DNA of 64,000 nucleotides. It comes from Methylovirgula sp. 4M-Z18. GTDB taxonomy: Bacteria; Pseudomonadota; Alphaproteobacteria; Rhizobiales; Beijerinckiaceae. Shown here piece by piece: positions 1 through 8,293 of the stretch. The notes beneath the pieces are model-generated. The model was not told the origin of the DNA, ran no database searches, and saw nothing but the letters and a program-made list of their open reading frames with translations. Within the stretch, counting starts at the first letter, position 1; each line of letters starts with the position of its first letter. A program made the position numbers and the translations under genes. The stretch is taken from positions 4,626,874-4,690,873 of the forward strand of contig NZ_CP149574.1 of NCBI RefSeq assembly GCF_037890675.1. The letters run 5' to 3'.

Positions 1-170
1 CGGAGGAGCAATTGGCCCTGGTCCGTTTTGCCTTCTTCGACGGGCTGTCCCATGCAGATATCGCCGTGCGCACCGGATTGCCGCTCGGCACCGTGAAATC
101 GCGCATCCGCCTCGCCTTCGCGCGCCTGCGCCACATTTTGGAAACGACTACGTCAGACACGGATAGGTAG
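1..170 (+). CDS. ECF-type sigma factor, C-terminal fragment
   Basis: This is the 3' end of a gene that begins before the window; it reads in the frame starting at base 3 and stops with TAG at 168-170. The 55 visible residues form a sigma region 4 helix-turn-helix: a helix containing FAFFDGLSH, then DIAVRTGLPLGTVKSRI and RLAFARLRHIL. The GTVKSR recognition-helix motif is typical of ECF (sigma-70 family) factors, where it contacts the -35 element. The downstream oxidoreductase starts 8 bp later, so the two may be cotranscribed. The sigma class and any anti-sigma partner lie outside the window. Confidence 0.8.
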   Translation, partial: EEQLALVRFAFFDGLSHADIAVRTGLPLGTVKSRIRLAFARLRHILETTTSDTDR

Positions 171-178
171 GGGTCTCC

Positions 179-1153
179 ATGAAAGCTGTCCTGTGCCGCG
201 CCTACGGACCGCCGGAAAATCTGGTGGTTGAAACGTTGAACGACCCGATCGCCGGACCGGGCGAAATCGTCGTCGAGACGACTTATATCGGCCTCAATTT
301 CTTCGATACGCTGATCATCGAAAACAAATACCAGATCAAGCCGCCGCTGCCCTTTTCGCCGGGCGCGGAATTTGCCGGCCGCATCGGTGAAATCGGCGCC
401 GATGTCACCGGCTTCCAGATCGGCGACCGGGTCATGGGCTTCATCGGCTATGGTGCCTGCCGGTCGAAGGTGCTGTGCAAGGCCGCGGATCTCATCCACA
501 TTCCCGAGGGCCTGTCGGACGAGCAGGCGGCGGGCCTGACCGTGACCTATGGCACTGCCCTGCACAGCCTGAAACAGCGGGCGCAGATGCGCCCGGGCGA
601 GACTTTGGCGGTTCTCGGCGCGTCGGGCGGCGTCGGCATTGCGGCGGTGGAAATCGGCCGCCTGATGGGCGCCAAGGTGATTGCCTGCGCCTCGAACGAG
701 GAAAAACTTGCCTTCGCCGTGCAGCACGGGGCGTCCGAGCGGGTCGACTACGGTCATCAGGATCTCAAGGAAGCTTTGCGCACCCTGACCGGCGGCAACG
801 GCGTCGATGTGATTTACGATCCCGTCGGCGGGCAACTCAGCGAGGCAGCGCTGCGCTCCATCGCCTGGCAGGGCCGGTTTTTGGTCGTCGGCTTCGCCTC
901 GGGCGAGATTCCGAAAGTGCCGCTCAATCTCGCTTTGCTGAAAGGATGCGATGTGCTGGGCGTGTCCTGGGGGGAATTCGTGAAACGCTCGCCGCAAGGC
1001 CATCGCGAGAATATGGCGCAGCTCGCCGCCTGGGCCGCGACCCGGACGCTTTCGGCGCATGTGCATGCCGTCTACCCGATGGAACAGATCGCAACGGCGC
1101 TGGGCGTCATCCGCCGCCGCGAGGCAAACGGCAAAGTGGTGATCAAGGCTTGA
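179..1153 (+). CDS. Zinc-independent NADPH:quinone oxidoreductase (MDR superfamily)
   Basis: A 324-residue medium-chain dehydrogenase/reductase. The N-terminal GroES-like half has the family landmarks GLNFFDTL and PGAEFAGRIGEIG, and the Rossmann half carries the nucleotide-binding turn LGASGGVGIAAVEIG from about residue 146. The structural and catalytic zinc cysteines of alcohol dehydrogenases are absent, which points to the quinone oxidoreductase branch that reduces quinones or enones with NADPH. Length matches the family (about 325 aa). The ATG lies 8 bp after the sigma factor stop. It could equally be an enoyl reductase-like MDR enzyme; the substrate cannot be read from sequence. Confidence 0.85.
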   Translation: MKAVLCRAYGPPENLVVETLNDPIAGPGEIVVETTYIGLNFFDTLIIENKYQIKPPLPFSPGAEFAGRIGEIGADVTGFQIGDRVMGFIGYGACRSKVLCKAADLIHIPEGLSDEQAAGLTVTYGTALHSLKQRAQMRPGETLAVLGASGGVGIAAVEIGRLMGAKVIACASNEEKLAFAVQHGASERVDYGHQDLKEALRTLTGGNGVDVIYDPVGGQLSEAALRSIAWQGRFLVVGFASGEIPKVPLNLALLKGCDVLGVSWGEFVKRSPQGHRENMAQLAAWAATRTLSAHVHAVYPMEQIATALGVIRRREANGKVVIKA

Positions 1154-1224
1154 ACGGAGCGCGGCCATCCTGGCCGTATGGGTTGCGTTGTCGCATGCGG
1201 CCTGGAAGGCCGCGTTCCATTCAA

Positions 1225-1812
1225 CTATTGCAAGGCTTTCTTCAGCTCCGGCAGCAGGACCGCCTGCATGCTCTCTTCGGTCAGCGGGCCGACGAATTTG
1301 TAGGCGATCGTGCCGTCACCCCGCACGATGAAGGTCTCCGGCACGCCGTACACGCCCCAATCGATGCCGACCCGGCCCGACGAATCGTCGCCGATCTGCG
1401 CATAAGGATCACCCTTCGCGCCTAGGAACCGGCGCGTGTTTTCCGCTTCGTCCTTGTACGCCATGCCAAAGATGCGGACGCCCTTGGCGCGTAGATCCGC
1501 ATCATTCGCAAGCTGCATCAGAATGGGATGTTCCTCGTGGCAGGGCACGCACCAGGAGGCGAAGACATTGACCAGGGTGACATGGCCCTGCTGCAGATCG
1601 CTTTGCGAAAAGCCCTGCGCCTCAGGCATCGAGGCGGGCGGCGGCAATTGGAAGGCGGGCGCCGGTTTGCCGAGCAAGGCGGACGGGATGCGCGAGGCGT
1701 CGCCGGCGCCGAGCCGCACGTAAAACAGAATCGCCAGCGCGATGAGAACGACGAGCGGCAGGAAAATGATGACGCGCCGGACACTGCCGGTGTTTGTCTC
1801 AACCGATGTCAT
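1225..1812 (-). CDS. ccmG: Thiol:disulfide interchange protein DsbE/CcmG
   Basis: A 195-residue membrane-anchored thioredoxin-fold protein that reduces apocytochrome c or CcmH disulfides in the periplasm before haem attachment. One transmembrane anchor spans about residues 14-32. The redox site is WCVPC at 87-91, followed by the CcmG-type stretch GVYGVPETFIV with its cis-proline. The ATG at 1812 is chosen because it overlaps the ccmD stop (ATGA); the open frame runs further upstream but that part only antisense-reads the neighbour. It is last in a ccmC-ccmD-ccmG run on the minus strand and converges with the oxidoreductase. Confidence 0.92.
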   Translation of the reverse strand: MTSVETNTGSVRRVIIFLPLVVLIALAILFYVRLGAGDASRIPSALLGKPAPAFQLPPPASMPEAQGFSQSDLQQGHVTLVNVFASWCVPCHEEHPILMQLANDADLRAKGVRIFGMAYKDEAENTRRFLGAKGDPYAQIGDDSSGRVGIDWGVYGVPETFIVRGDGTIAYKFVGPLTEESMQAVLLPELKKALQ

Positions 1813-1955
1813 GCGTCGCGATCGTCCTTGAATTTCGTCAAGGCGCGCATCAGGCGGCGGTAATCCAGCCAAGCGGCCGCAATCATCGCCGCCACGACGA
1901 CGCCGGCGACCGCATAGGCGGCGAGAATGAAGCCGGTATGCGGATCTTCGATCAT
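1809..1955 (-). CDS. ccmD: Haem exporter accessory protein CcmD
   Basis: A 48-residue protein, easily missed because of its size. It starts MIEDPHTGFILAAYAVAG, continues through one transmembrane helix, and ends in a basic tail (DYRRLMRALTKFK). This matches CcmD, the small subunit that helps CcmC/CcmE release haem-loaded CcmE. Both junctions are ATGA overlaps: its ATG at 1955 overlaps the ccmC TGA, and its TGA at 1809-1811 overlaps the ccmG ATG. This implies translational coupling of all three genes. Confidence 0.88.
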   Translation of the reverse strand: MIEDPHTGFILAAYAVAGVVVAAMIAAAWLDYRRLMRALTKFKDDRDA

Positions 1956-2749
1956 GACGCCAGCATCCTTGCAGCATTCGGCCCATCGGCACCTTGTGCC
2001 GCGAGCAGGGTTTGACGGCGCAGCTTGCGGCGCAAAATCTCGTTACGGGTCCGCATCAGATGCAATGTTACGAACAGCAGCGTTGCTGCAAGCGCCATGA
2101 CGAAGAGCGGCCACAACATCGATGCGGGCAAGGTCGGCCCGTCCATCCGGAACACCGATTCCGGCTGATGCAATGTATTCCACCAATCGACGGAGAATTT
2201 GATGATCGGCAGATTGATCACCCCGACGAGGGTCAGGATCGCAGCGGCGCGGCCGGCAAGCCCCGTCTCCTCCAAGGTCTGCCACAGAGCAATGAGGCCG
2301 AGATAGATCAGGAGCAGCACGAGTTCGGACGTGAGCCGCGCGTCCCACACCCACCAGGTGCCCCATGTCGGCTTGCCCCAGAGCGAGCCGGTGACAAGGC
2401 AAATGAAGGTGAAGCCCGCGCCAAGGGGCGCTGCGGCCTTTTGCGCCGCATCGGCCAGCGGATGCCGCCAGACCAAGGTGCCGAGCGCCGAGACTGCCAT
2501 CGAGGCATAGATCAGCATCGACAGCCAGGCTGCGGGCACGTGGATATACATGATCCGGACCATCTCGCCCTGCTTATAATCGGCGGGGGAAGCGAAGAAG
2601 GCGAGATAGAGGCCGATGGCGAACAGCACTGCCGAGGCGGCGGCGAACCAGGAAATGATCCGCGCCGCGAAGACGAGAAAGCGCGCCGGATTGGCGTAGG
2701 CGGAGAGGCGCGCAGACAAGGGTTGAGTTTGAGATGCCATCGGCAACAT
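1952..2749 (-). CDS. ccmC: Haem exporter permease CcmC
   Basis: A 265-residue polytopic membrane protein with about six hydrophobic helices. It carries the diagnostic tryptophan-rich periplasmic motif WGTWWVWDARLT, which presents haem to CcmE, together with flanking histidines (HVPAAW and TLHQPES). It is the first gene of a minus-strand ccmC-ccmD-ccmG cluster. ATGs at 2749 and 2740 are both possible and neither has a clear Shine-Dalgarno. A 24-bp perfect palindrome lies about 28 bp upstream of the start. No ccmA or ccmB is visible within the window. Confidence 0.92.
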   Translation of the reverse strand: MLPMASQTQPLSARLSAYANPARFLVFAARIISWFAAASAVLFAIGLYLAFFASPADYKQGEMVRIMYIHVPAAWLSMLIYASMAVSALGTLVWRHPLADAAQKAAAPLGAGFTFICLVTGSLWGKPTWGTWWVWDARLTSELVLLLIYLGLIALWQTLEETGLAGRAAAILTLVGVINLPIIKFSVDWWNTLHQPESVFRMDGPTLPASMLWPLFVMALAATLLFVTLHLMRTRNEILRRKLRRQTLLAAQGADGPNAARMLAS

Positions 2750-2776
2750 CTAGCACGTTTCGCCCCGCTCCCGCAC

Positions 2777-2800
2777 CACCAACCGGACGTCCGGTTGGTG
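2777..2800. promoter_or_regulatory. 24-bp perfect palindrome between hemA and ccmC
   Basis: The left arm caccaaccgg is followed by the self-complementary acgt and then ccggttggtg, giving perfect dyad symmetry centred between 2788 and 2789. It sits downstream of hemA and upstream of ccmC, both on the minus strand. No T-run follows on either strand, so an operator or an RNA hairpin seems more likely than an intrinsic terminator. Confidence 0.5.
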
Positions 2801-2864
2801 CAGCCTTGCGCGTCGATTTCGGGCCGGCCCGTGGTCGCCGCGGAGAGTCAAGGAACGCGACCGC

Positions 2865-4142
2865 TTACTCCGCGGCCCGCTTCATTTCCGGATAGACGCA
2901 GTGATCGCCTTCGGCGGCGACCGGCGTCGCATTCGCGAAGGGCAGGCCGAGCGTGTGCCACACATCGACCAGCGCATCGACGAGATCGCTGATATGCTCG
3001 TCCTTGTGGAACGGCGTCGGGGTGATGCGCAAGCGCTCGGTGCCGCGCGCCACGGTCGGGTAATTGATCGGCTGGATGTAAATGCCGTGTCGCTCCATCA
3101 ACAGGTCACTCGCAGCCTTGCATTTCTCCGGATCGCCGACGAACACCGGCACGATATGCGAGGGGTTCGGCATCACCGGCAGGCCGGCTTGGGTCAGCGC
3201 ATGCTTGGTATGGCCGATCTGGCGCTGGTGCGCCCGGCGCATCGCCTCACCCGCCTTTGACAGCCGGACGGCCATGGTGGCCGCGGCGGCGATGGCCGGC
3301 GGCAGGGCGGTGGTGAAAATGAACGACGGCGCGAAGCTGCGCACCGCATCGATCAGCACTTTCGATCCGGCGATATAGCCGCCGAGCGTGCCGAAGCCTT
3401 TGGCGAGCGTGCCCTCGATGACGTCGATCTGATTGGCAAGACCCTCGCGCTCGGTGACGCCGCCGCCATGCGCGCCGTAGAGGCCGACCGCATGGACCTC
3501 GTCGATATAGGTCATCGCGCCGTAGGTCTTGGCGAGGCGTGCGATCTCCTTGATCGGCGCGATATCGCCGTCCATGGAATAGAGGCTCTCGAAGACGATC
3601 AGCTTCGGCCGGTCGCCGGCCGCGCGCAGCAAGTCTTCGAGATGGGCGACATCGTTGTGCCGGAAAATCTTGCGCTCGCAGCCCGCGCGCTTGATCCCCT
3701 CGATCATCGAATTGTGATTGAGCGCATCCGACAGGATGAGGCAGTTCGGAATGAGCTGGGCGATGGTCGAAATGCCGGCGAGATTCGAGACCCAGCCGGA
3801 GGTGAAGACGAGCGCCGCTTCCTTGCCGTGCAGGCTGGCGAGTTCCGCTTCCAGTTCGACGATCGGATGATGGGTACCGGAAATGTTGCGTGTGCCGCCG
3901 GCGCCGACGCCGAGCCGCCCCGCTGCCTCCTGGCAGGCGGCGATCACCTGCGGATGGCGGCCCATGCCGAGATAATCGTTCGAGCACCAGATCGTGACTT
4001 CCCGCGGCTCGGCCTGCGGGGCCGGGCGCCATTGCGCGGTGGGGAAACGCTCCGCATCACGCTCGAGATCCGCAAAAACCCGGTAGCGACGCTCGCTCCG
4101 GAGTTTGTCGATGGCGCTGCCAAAATAGCGCTCGTAATCCAT
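2865..4142 (-). CDS. hemA: 5-aminolevulinate synthase
   Basis: A 425-residue PLP-dependent alpha-oxoamine synthase that condenses glycine and succinyl-CoA to 5-aminolevulinate, the C4 entry to haem typical of alphaproteobacteria. Visible motifs are [12 protein letters not shown] near residue 53, [10 protein letters not shown] near 83, [10 protein letters not shown] near 214, and the PLP lysine K248 in [14 protein letters not shown]. Length and motifs match the HemA/ALAS family rather than KBL or BioF. The ATG at 4142 has an AGGAACG ribosome site upstream. The haem-related ccm genes follow on the same strand, a sensible pairing of haem synthesis with cytochrome c maturation. Confidence 0.96.
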   Translation of the reverse strand: MDYERYFGSAIDKLRSERRYRVFADLERDAERFPTAQWRPAPQAEPREVTIWCSNDYLGMGRHPQVIAACQEAAGRLGVGAGGTRNISGTHHPIVELEAELASLHGKEAALVFTSGWVSNLAGISTIAQLIPNCLILSDALNHNSMIEGIKRAGCERKIFRHNDVAHLEDLLRAAGDRPKLIVFESLYSMDGDIAPIKEIARLAKTYGAMTYIDEVHAVGLYGAHGGGVTEREGLANQIDVIEGTLAKGFGTLGGYIAGSKVLIDAVRSFAPSFIFTTALPPAIAAAATMAVRLSKAGEAMRRAHQRQIGHTKHALTQAGLPVMPNPSHIVPVFVGDPEKCKAASDLLMERHGIYIQPINYPTVARGTERLRITPTPFHKDEHISDLVDALVDVWHTLGLPFANATPVAAEGDHCVYPEMKRAAE

Positions 4143-4341
4143 TTTTCGTTCCTGTGCCCGCGGGTTTATGCCGGTTTTTGATTGGTTCTAAAGTCTCATA
4201 CAGCCTTTTAGCACCAAGCGCGAGTGACAGATTGACCTAGGACAAAAGGACGAGATTTGTGCAGTGCAGCACGCACTGTTGCGTTCGCTTGAGAATGCCG
4301 TAATGATCGCGCGGGTCAATATATTGCGTGCAGGAGCTACT

Positions 4342-4749
4342 ATGCTTAAGGAATTTAGAGATTTTGCCATGAAGGGCAATGTGGTCGACCTCGCCGTTGC
4401 CGTGATCATCGGTGCGGCCTTTGGCGCGATCGTGCAATCCTTGGTCGGCGACATCGTCATGCCGATTATCGGCGCGTTCGGCAAAGCCGATTTCTCCAAT
4501 TATTTCATTCAGCTCACCGGCGAGCATGCGACCAACCTTACCGACGCCAAAAAGGCTGGCGCGGTCCTCGCCTACGGCAGCTTCCTGACCTATGTGGTCA
4601 ACTTCGTGATCATCGCCTTCGCGCTGTTCCTGGTGATCAAGCTGATCAACACGTTGAAAAAGCAGGACGCGCCGCCGCCGGCCCCGCCCGCACCGACCAA
4701 GACCGAAGTGCTGTTGCAGGAAATCCGTGACGCTTTGGTGAACAAGTAA
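4342..4749 (+). CDS. mscL: Large-conductance mechanosensitive channel MscL
   Basis: A 135-residue inner-membrane channel that opens under hypo-osmotic shock. It begins [20 protein letters not shown], the conserved N-terminal amphipathic helix plus TM1 pore helix, followed by a periplasmic loop, TM2 ([20 protein letters not shown]) and a C-terminal helical bundle ([14 protein letters not shown]) after a Pro-rich linker. The ATG at 4342 is preceded by caggagctact, a good ribosome site; the longer open frame upstream has no MscL similarity. A 7-bp hairpin at 4784-4801 may end the transcript. Confidence 0.95.
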   Translation: MLKEFRDFAMKGNVVDLAVAVIIGAAFGAIVQSLVGDIVMPIIGAFGKADFSNYFIQLTGEHATNLTDAKKAGAVLAYGSFLTYVVNFVIIAFALFLVIKLINTLKKQDAPPPAPPAPTKTEVLLQEIRDALVNK

Positions 4750-4783
4750 TTCGAGGCGGACGGGTTGGGATTGGCGCCGACAG

Positions 4784-4801
4784 TGCATCCAACGGGATGC
4801 A
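4784..4801 (+). terminator. Weak hairpin after mscL
   Basis: The arms tgcatcc (4784-4790) and ggatgca (4795-4801) enclose the loop aacg, followed by attctg. There is no proper U-tract, so termination is only suggested. Confidence 0.35.
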
Positions 4802-5285
4802 ATTCTGTCCGCGCCGTTGCGGCAAGACTGGCAGAATGCTATAACCTACTGAACACACTTAGCTATTCGCTCTATCAGTTCGTTCCCAAAATTGGTTTCG
4901 ACCTTAACAATCGTCTACCGCCGCCGAATGGAACGTTGACTGCAGCTTGAAGTTCAAGTCGTCGCAACAACTTCAAACAGCAAATGTCACAATTTAGAAC
5001 AAAAGAAGAACTGCGTCAAGACGCACGTCCGATTGATACAGGACAAAATCATGGATCGTGAGCGGGTGTTAAAGCATGTCGACTACAGATGGAATTGCGA
5101 CGCGCGGATGAGGCAGTGGCCGATCGTGAGCTTCTTTAACGGGCGTACGGTCAAGCCAGCATCCTTTATGAAATCGAGATATCAAACTTGCGCAGCCTTA
5201 CCTCCGACCGTGCGATGATCTTTGCCATCAAAAACTGTCATTTCCCCTTGCCCGAACCGCGCCGTATGGTCTCACTTTCGAATCG
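4802..5285. other. Intergenic stretch without a supported gene
   Basis: About 480 bp, visibly AT-richer than its surroundings. Short open frames of about 60 codons exist, but none has a recognisable product or ribosome site. A small dyad, cttgaa-g-ttcaag, lies at 4946-4958. The promoter of the downstream aminotransferase should be in the last 100 bp. I see no RNA gene. Confidence 0.5.
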
Positions 5286-6509
5286 ATGGGGCAAAACGTG
5301 GGCGCGGCTGCCATAATAACTGATAGTTCCTTCCTCTCCGCCGCGCGGGCGGAAGCTTTGGCCGCGCCGGAAAGCGGCATCGTCGAAGTCTACAATTACG
5401 GCCGCGGCCGCCAGGGACTCATTCCGCTCTGGGTCGGCGAAGGGGATTTGCCCACCCCCGCTTTCATCAGCGAAGCGGCGACCCGTTCACTTGCCGCCGG
5501 CGAGACCTTCTACACCTACCAGCGCGGCATTCCGGAATTGCGCGCCGCAATCGCCGCCTATATGAGCCGTGTCTACGGGCCGCTCCATGGTGCGCCCTTC
5601 GCGCCGGAGCGCTTCTTCGTGACCACTGGCGGCATGCTGGCGTTGCAGATCGCCATCCGCATCGTCGCGGGCAATGGCGATAGCGTGCTGGTCCCGACCC
5701 CGGCCTGGCCGAATTTCGCCGGAGCCATCCTGACCGCCGGCGCCGTCCCGGTCGATGTGCCGATGACGCTCACCGCAGGTGAGACCCCGCGCTGGCATCT
5801 CGATCTTGAAGTGCTCGAAGCGGCGATCACGCCGAATACCAAAGCCATGGTGATCAACACGCCCTCCAACCCCACCGGATGGACGGCAACGCGTGAAGAA
5901 CTCGTCGCGCTTCTCGACCTCGCGCGCCGGCACGGTCTGTGGATCATCGCCGACGAAATCTATGGCCGCCTCGTCTATGACGGCGATCGCGCGCCGAGCT
6001 TCCATGACCTGATCGACGAACACGACCGCGTCATGTTCGTCCAGACCATGTCGAAAAATTGGGCGATGACCGGCTGGCGCATCGGCTGGCTCGAAGCGCC
6101 GCCCGTACTCGGCCAGGTGATCGAAAACCTCATTCAATATTCGGTGTCCGGCTTGCCGGTGTTCATCCAGCGCGCGGCCGTCGCCGCCCTGGAGCGGGGC
6201 GAGGGCTTCATCGCCCATCAGATCGCCCGCATGACGGAGAACCGCGACGTGCTGTGCGATGCGCTCGCGGCCACTGGCCGCGCCCGTTTCGCCCGGCCGG
6301 AGGGCGCGTTCTATCTCTTCTGCGCGATCGACGGCGAACCCGACACGCGCAAGCTCGCGCTGCGCCTTATCGACGAAGCCCTGGTCGGCGTCGCGCCGGG
6401 CTCGGCCTTCGGCACGGGCGGGGAGGAATATCTACGCATCTGCCTCGCCCGCAAACCTGACGACACGGCGGAAGCGGCGCGGCGGTTGCGGGTGTGGTTA
6501 GGCGGATAA
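5286..6509 (+). CDS. PLP-dependent aminotransferase, class I/II (AspC-like)
   Basis: A 407-residue fold-type I aminotransferase. Motifs are TYQRGIPELRAAIA near residue 77, NTPSNPTGW near 191 (the Asn that contacts the PLP ring), ADEIYGRLVYDG near 222, the PLP lysine K257 in SKNWAMTGWRIGW, and the carboxylate-binding arginine in YLRICLA near the C-terminus. It resembles the aspartate/tyrosine aminotransferase group; substrate choice cannot be fixed. The ATG at 5286 begins MGQNVGAAAI and the first conserved segment starts near residue 35, so a slightly later start is possible. Confidence 0.85.
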   Translation: MGQNVGAAAIITDSSFLSAARAEALAAPESGIVEVYNYGRGRQGLIPLWVGEGDLPTPAFISEAATRSLAAGETFYTYQRGIPELRAAIAAYMSRVYGPLHGAPFAPERFFVTTGGMLALQIAIRIVAGNGDSVLVPTPAWPNFAGAILTAGAVPVDVPMTLTAGETPRWHLDLEVLEAAITPNTKAMVINTPSNPTGWTATREELVALLDLARRHGLWIIADEIYGRLVYDGDRAPSFHDLIDEHDRVMFVQTMSKNWAMTGWRIGWLEAPPVLGQVIENLIQYSVSGLPVFIQRAAVAALERGEGFIAHQIARMTENRDVLCDALAATGRARFARPEGAFYLFCAIDGEPDTRKLALRLIDEALVGVAPGSAFGTGGEEYLRICLARKPDDTAEAARRLRVWLGG

Positions 6510-6527
6510 AATTGCGGAGGGTTGGAA

Positions 6528-8249
6528 ATGACTGTTGAGAAGCCATTGAAACCCGCAAACGAAAGTATTTGGTATTGTCTTCTCACGCTTCACGGCGAAC
6601 TGACCGACGGCGCTGACGCAGACAACAAAGAGATCCACGGCGAAAACCTCTTTCTGTGGAACGCTTTTCGCGTTTGCGTCCTTGGGCAGACGGAGGATCC
6701 AAAGACATATATCGGCATAGCCAATCGATTTGGCCAGAATTTGCCGAATAAGAACTTTGAAGCATTCGTAGCAAATCGCTTACAAAAGAGAATGGGCGCT
6801 GCAGCACGTTTACCAGGTCCCGAAGAAGCCATTGATCTTTCCGGCCTAAAGTTTGACAAACCTGTATCGTTTGCAGGTTTTCTGCTCCCGAGTCATCTAT
6901 CATTCGAAGGCAGCCATTTTATAAAAGGGATTTCATTCGAGGGGGTACAGTTCAAAAAATTCATCCAGCAAGCAGCCGCTGATGAAATCTCGTTCAAAAA
7001 TGTCGAGATAAACGCAGGCATGGACCTATTTAATACTGCGTTTTCGCAGAAGGTCGACTTTCAAGGGCTTACGGTTCGAGACGGTGATACGATTTTTCGA
7101 CAGGTACATTTTCAGAACGGTGCGGATTTTACTGACGCCAAATTTGAACACGTCACGTTTTCAGGCAGTCATTTTTCTGTGGCGGCACTCTTTGATTCGG
7201 CGCAATTTGGGCGCGCACAATTCCGATTATGCAAATTTTATAATTCAACTAAGTTCACCGGAGCTAATTTTGTTAAAGCGACTGAATTCGTTCAGGTAGA
7301 ATTTTTCGGCTCCGCACACTTTGATAACGTTCGCTTTGAAAATCCAGTTCTCTTTGACGGATGTAGATTCCTGCCGAACACCGAGCTCGGTGCGTCAACT
7401 GTGTTTCAGTTCGTCCGCTTTGACAACCGAGCCAGTTTCTTGAAAACCGAATTTGGAATCGCTCTGGTTTTCAAAAGCTTTATCTTTAATGGTGACGCAA
7501 GCTTTGAGGGATGCATATTTTCCAATGTAAGATTTGGCGATCTGCGATCCGATGGTAAGCAGCTCGTCCTCCCCAAAGAGTATGTTCAAGATGCTTCGGC
7601 TCCTAGTTTGGCGGTCTTTTCCGCGAAGGCTGATTTCCGAAACGCCGAGTTGAAGAACCGGTTCTCTTTTCACAAAGTCAATTTCAAAAAGTTTGTACCC
7701 GATTTCAGGGGCGCCCGCATGCATGAGGCAACAGAATTCAACGATGTGATATGGCCGCAACCGCCCACGCCTGAAAATATTGAAGATGTCTATCAGCACG
7801 TTTGGGCATATGAACGCCTCAAAATGGAAATGGATCGACTGAAGAAACACGCTGACGAACAATTCTTCTTCCGCAAGGAGCTGAGAGTTCGCCGTATGCT
7901 GGAAAAATCTCCATCGGCACGAGCTCTGGATTGGTTGTACGAAATATCGAGCGACTACGGCGGCAGCGTCAAAAGACCGCTAGAATGGATTGGCGGCATT
8001 CTAGCGGTTAGTTTGTGCACGATTACAGCTTCGCGCTATTGTTACGGGCATGAAAAATTTTGGACGGCTTTCCGTCATGCTCGCGATAATACCGTAGGAA
8101 ATTTTATATCGTTCTTATCGTCCGCTAAAGACCTGTCGTCTCATAGCTCAACATTTGAGAAATACGTCGGAATCCTCGAGGGATTTTCGACAGCAATTTT
8201 TCTCTTTCTCTTGATCTTGGCGCTTCGCAATAAATTCAGATTAAAGTAG
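6528..8249 (+). CDS. Pentapeptide-repeat-like protein with C-terminal membrane helices
   Basis: A 573-residue protein. An N-terminal region of about 100 residues is followed by long tandem degenerate repeats with Phe at about every fifth position (FEGSHF, FEGVQF, FTDAKF, FDNVRF, FRNAEL), implying a right-handed beta-helix over about residues 105-400. A charged, probably helical segment (ERLKMEMDRLKKHADEQ) follows, then two hydrophobic helices near 485-503 and 550-568 and a basic end (LRNKFRLK). The ATG at 6528 is preferred over TTG at 6522 because gcggagg at 6514-6520 is correctly spaced for it. Codon use is far AT-richer than in neighbours, which suggests recent acquisition. Function is unknown; a membrane-tethered scaffold or channel-like protein is a guess. 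Confidence 0.7.
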   Translation: MTVEKPLKPANESIWYCLLTLHGELTDGADADNKEIHGENLFLWNAFRVCVLGQTEDPKTYIGIANRFGQNLPNKNFEAFVANRLQKRMGAAARLPGPEEAIDLSGLKFDKPVSFAGFLLPSHLSFEGSHFIKGISFEGVQFKKFIQQAAADEISFKNVEINAGMDLFNTAFSQKVDFQGLTVRDGDTIFRQVHFQNGADFTDAKFEHVTFSGSHFSVAALFDSAQFGRAQFRLCKFYNSTKFTGANFVKATEFVQVEFFGSAHFDNVRFENPVLFDGCRFLPNTELGASTVFQFVRFDNRASFLKTEFGIALVFKSFIFNGDASFEGCIFSNVRFGDLRSDGKQLVLPKEYVQDASAPSLAVFSAKADFRNAELKNRFSFHKVNFKKFVPDFRGARMHEATEFNDVIWPQPPTPENIEDVYQHVWAYERLKMEMDRLKKHADEQFFFRKELRVRRMLEKSPSARALDWLYEISSDYGGSVKRPLEWIGGILAVSLCTITASRYCYGHEKFWTAFRHARDNTVGNFISFLSSAKDLSSHSSTFEKYVGILEGFSTAIFLFLLILALRNKFRLK

Positions 8250-8276
8250 CGGGCGGACCGCGAGTTTGCGGCCCGC
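8249..8276. terminator. Hairpin between convergent genes
   Basis: The outer arms gcggg/cccgc (8249-8253 and 8272-8276) and inner arms ccgc/gcgg can fold with a small bulge. It lies between the converging pentapeptide gene and gabT and could end both transcripts; no strong T-run is seen. Confidence 0.35.
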
Positions 8277-8293
8277 CAGCAGACTGACGATGT

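Noticed and set aside
5033-5218. 61-codon frame upstream of the aminotransferase
   Set aside because: Short, no ribosome site and no recognisable product.
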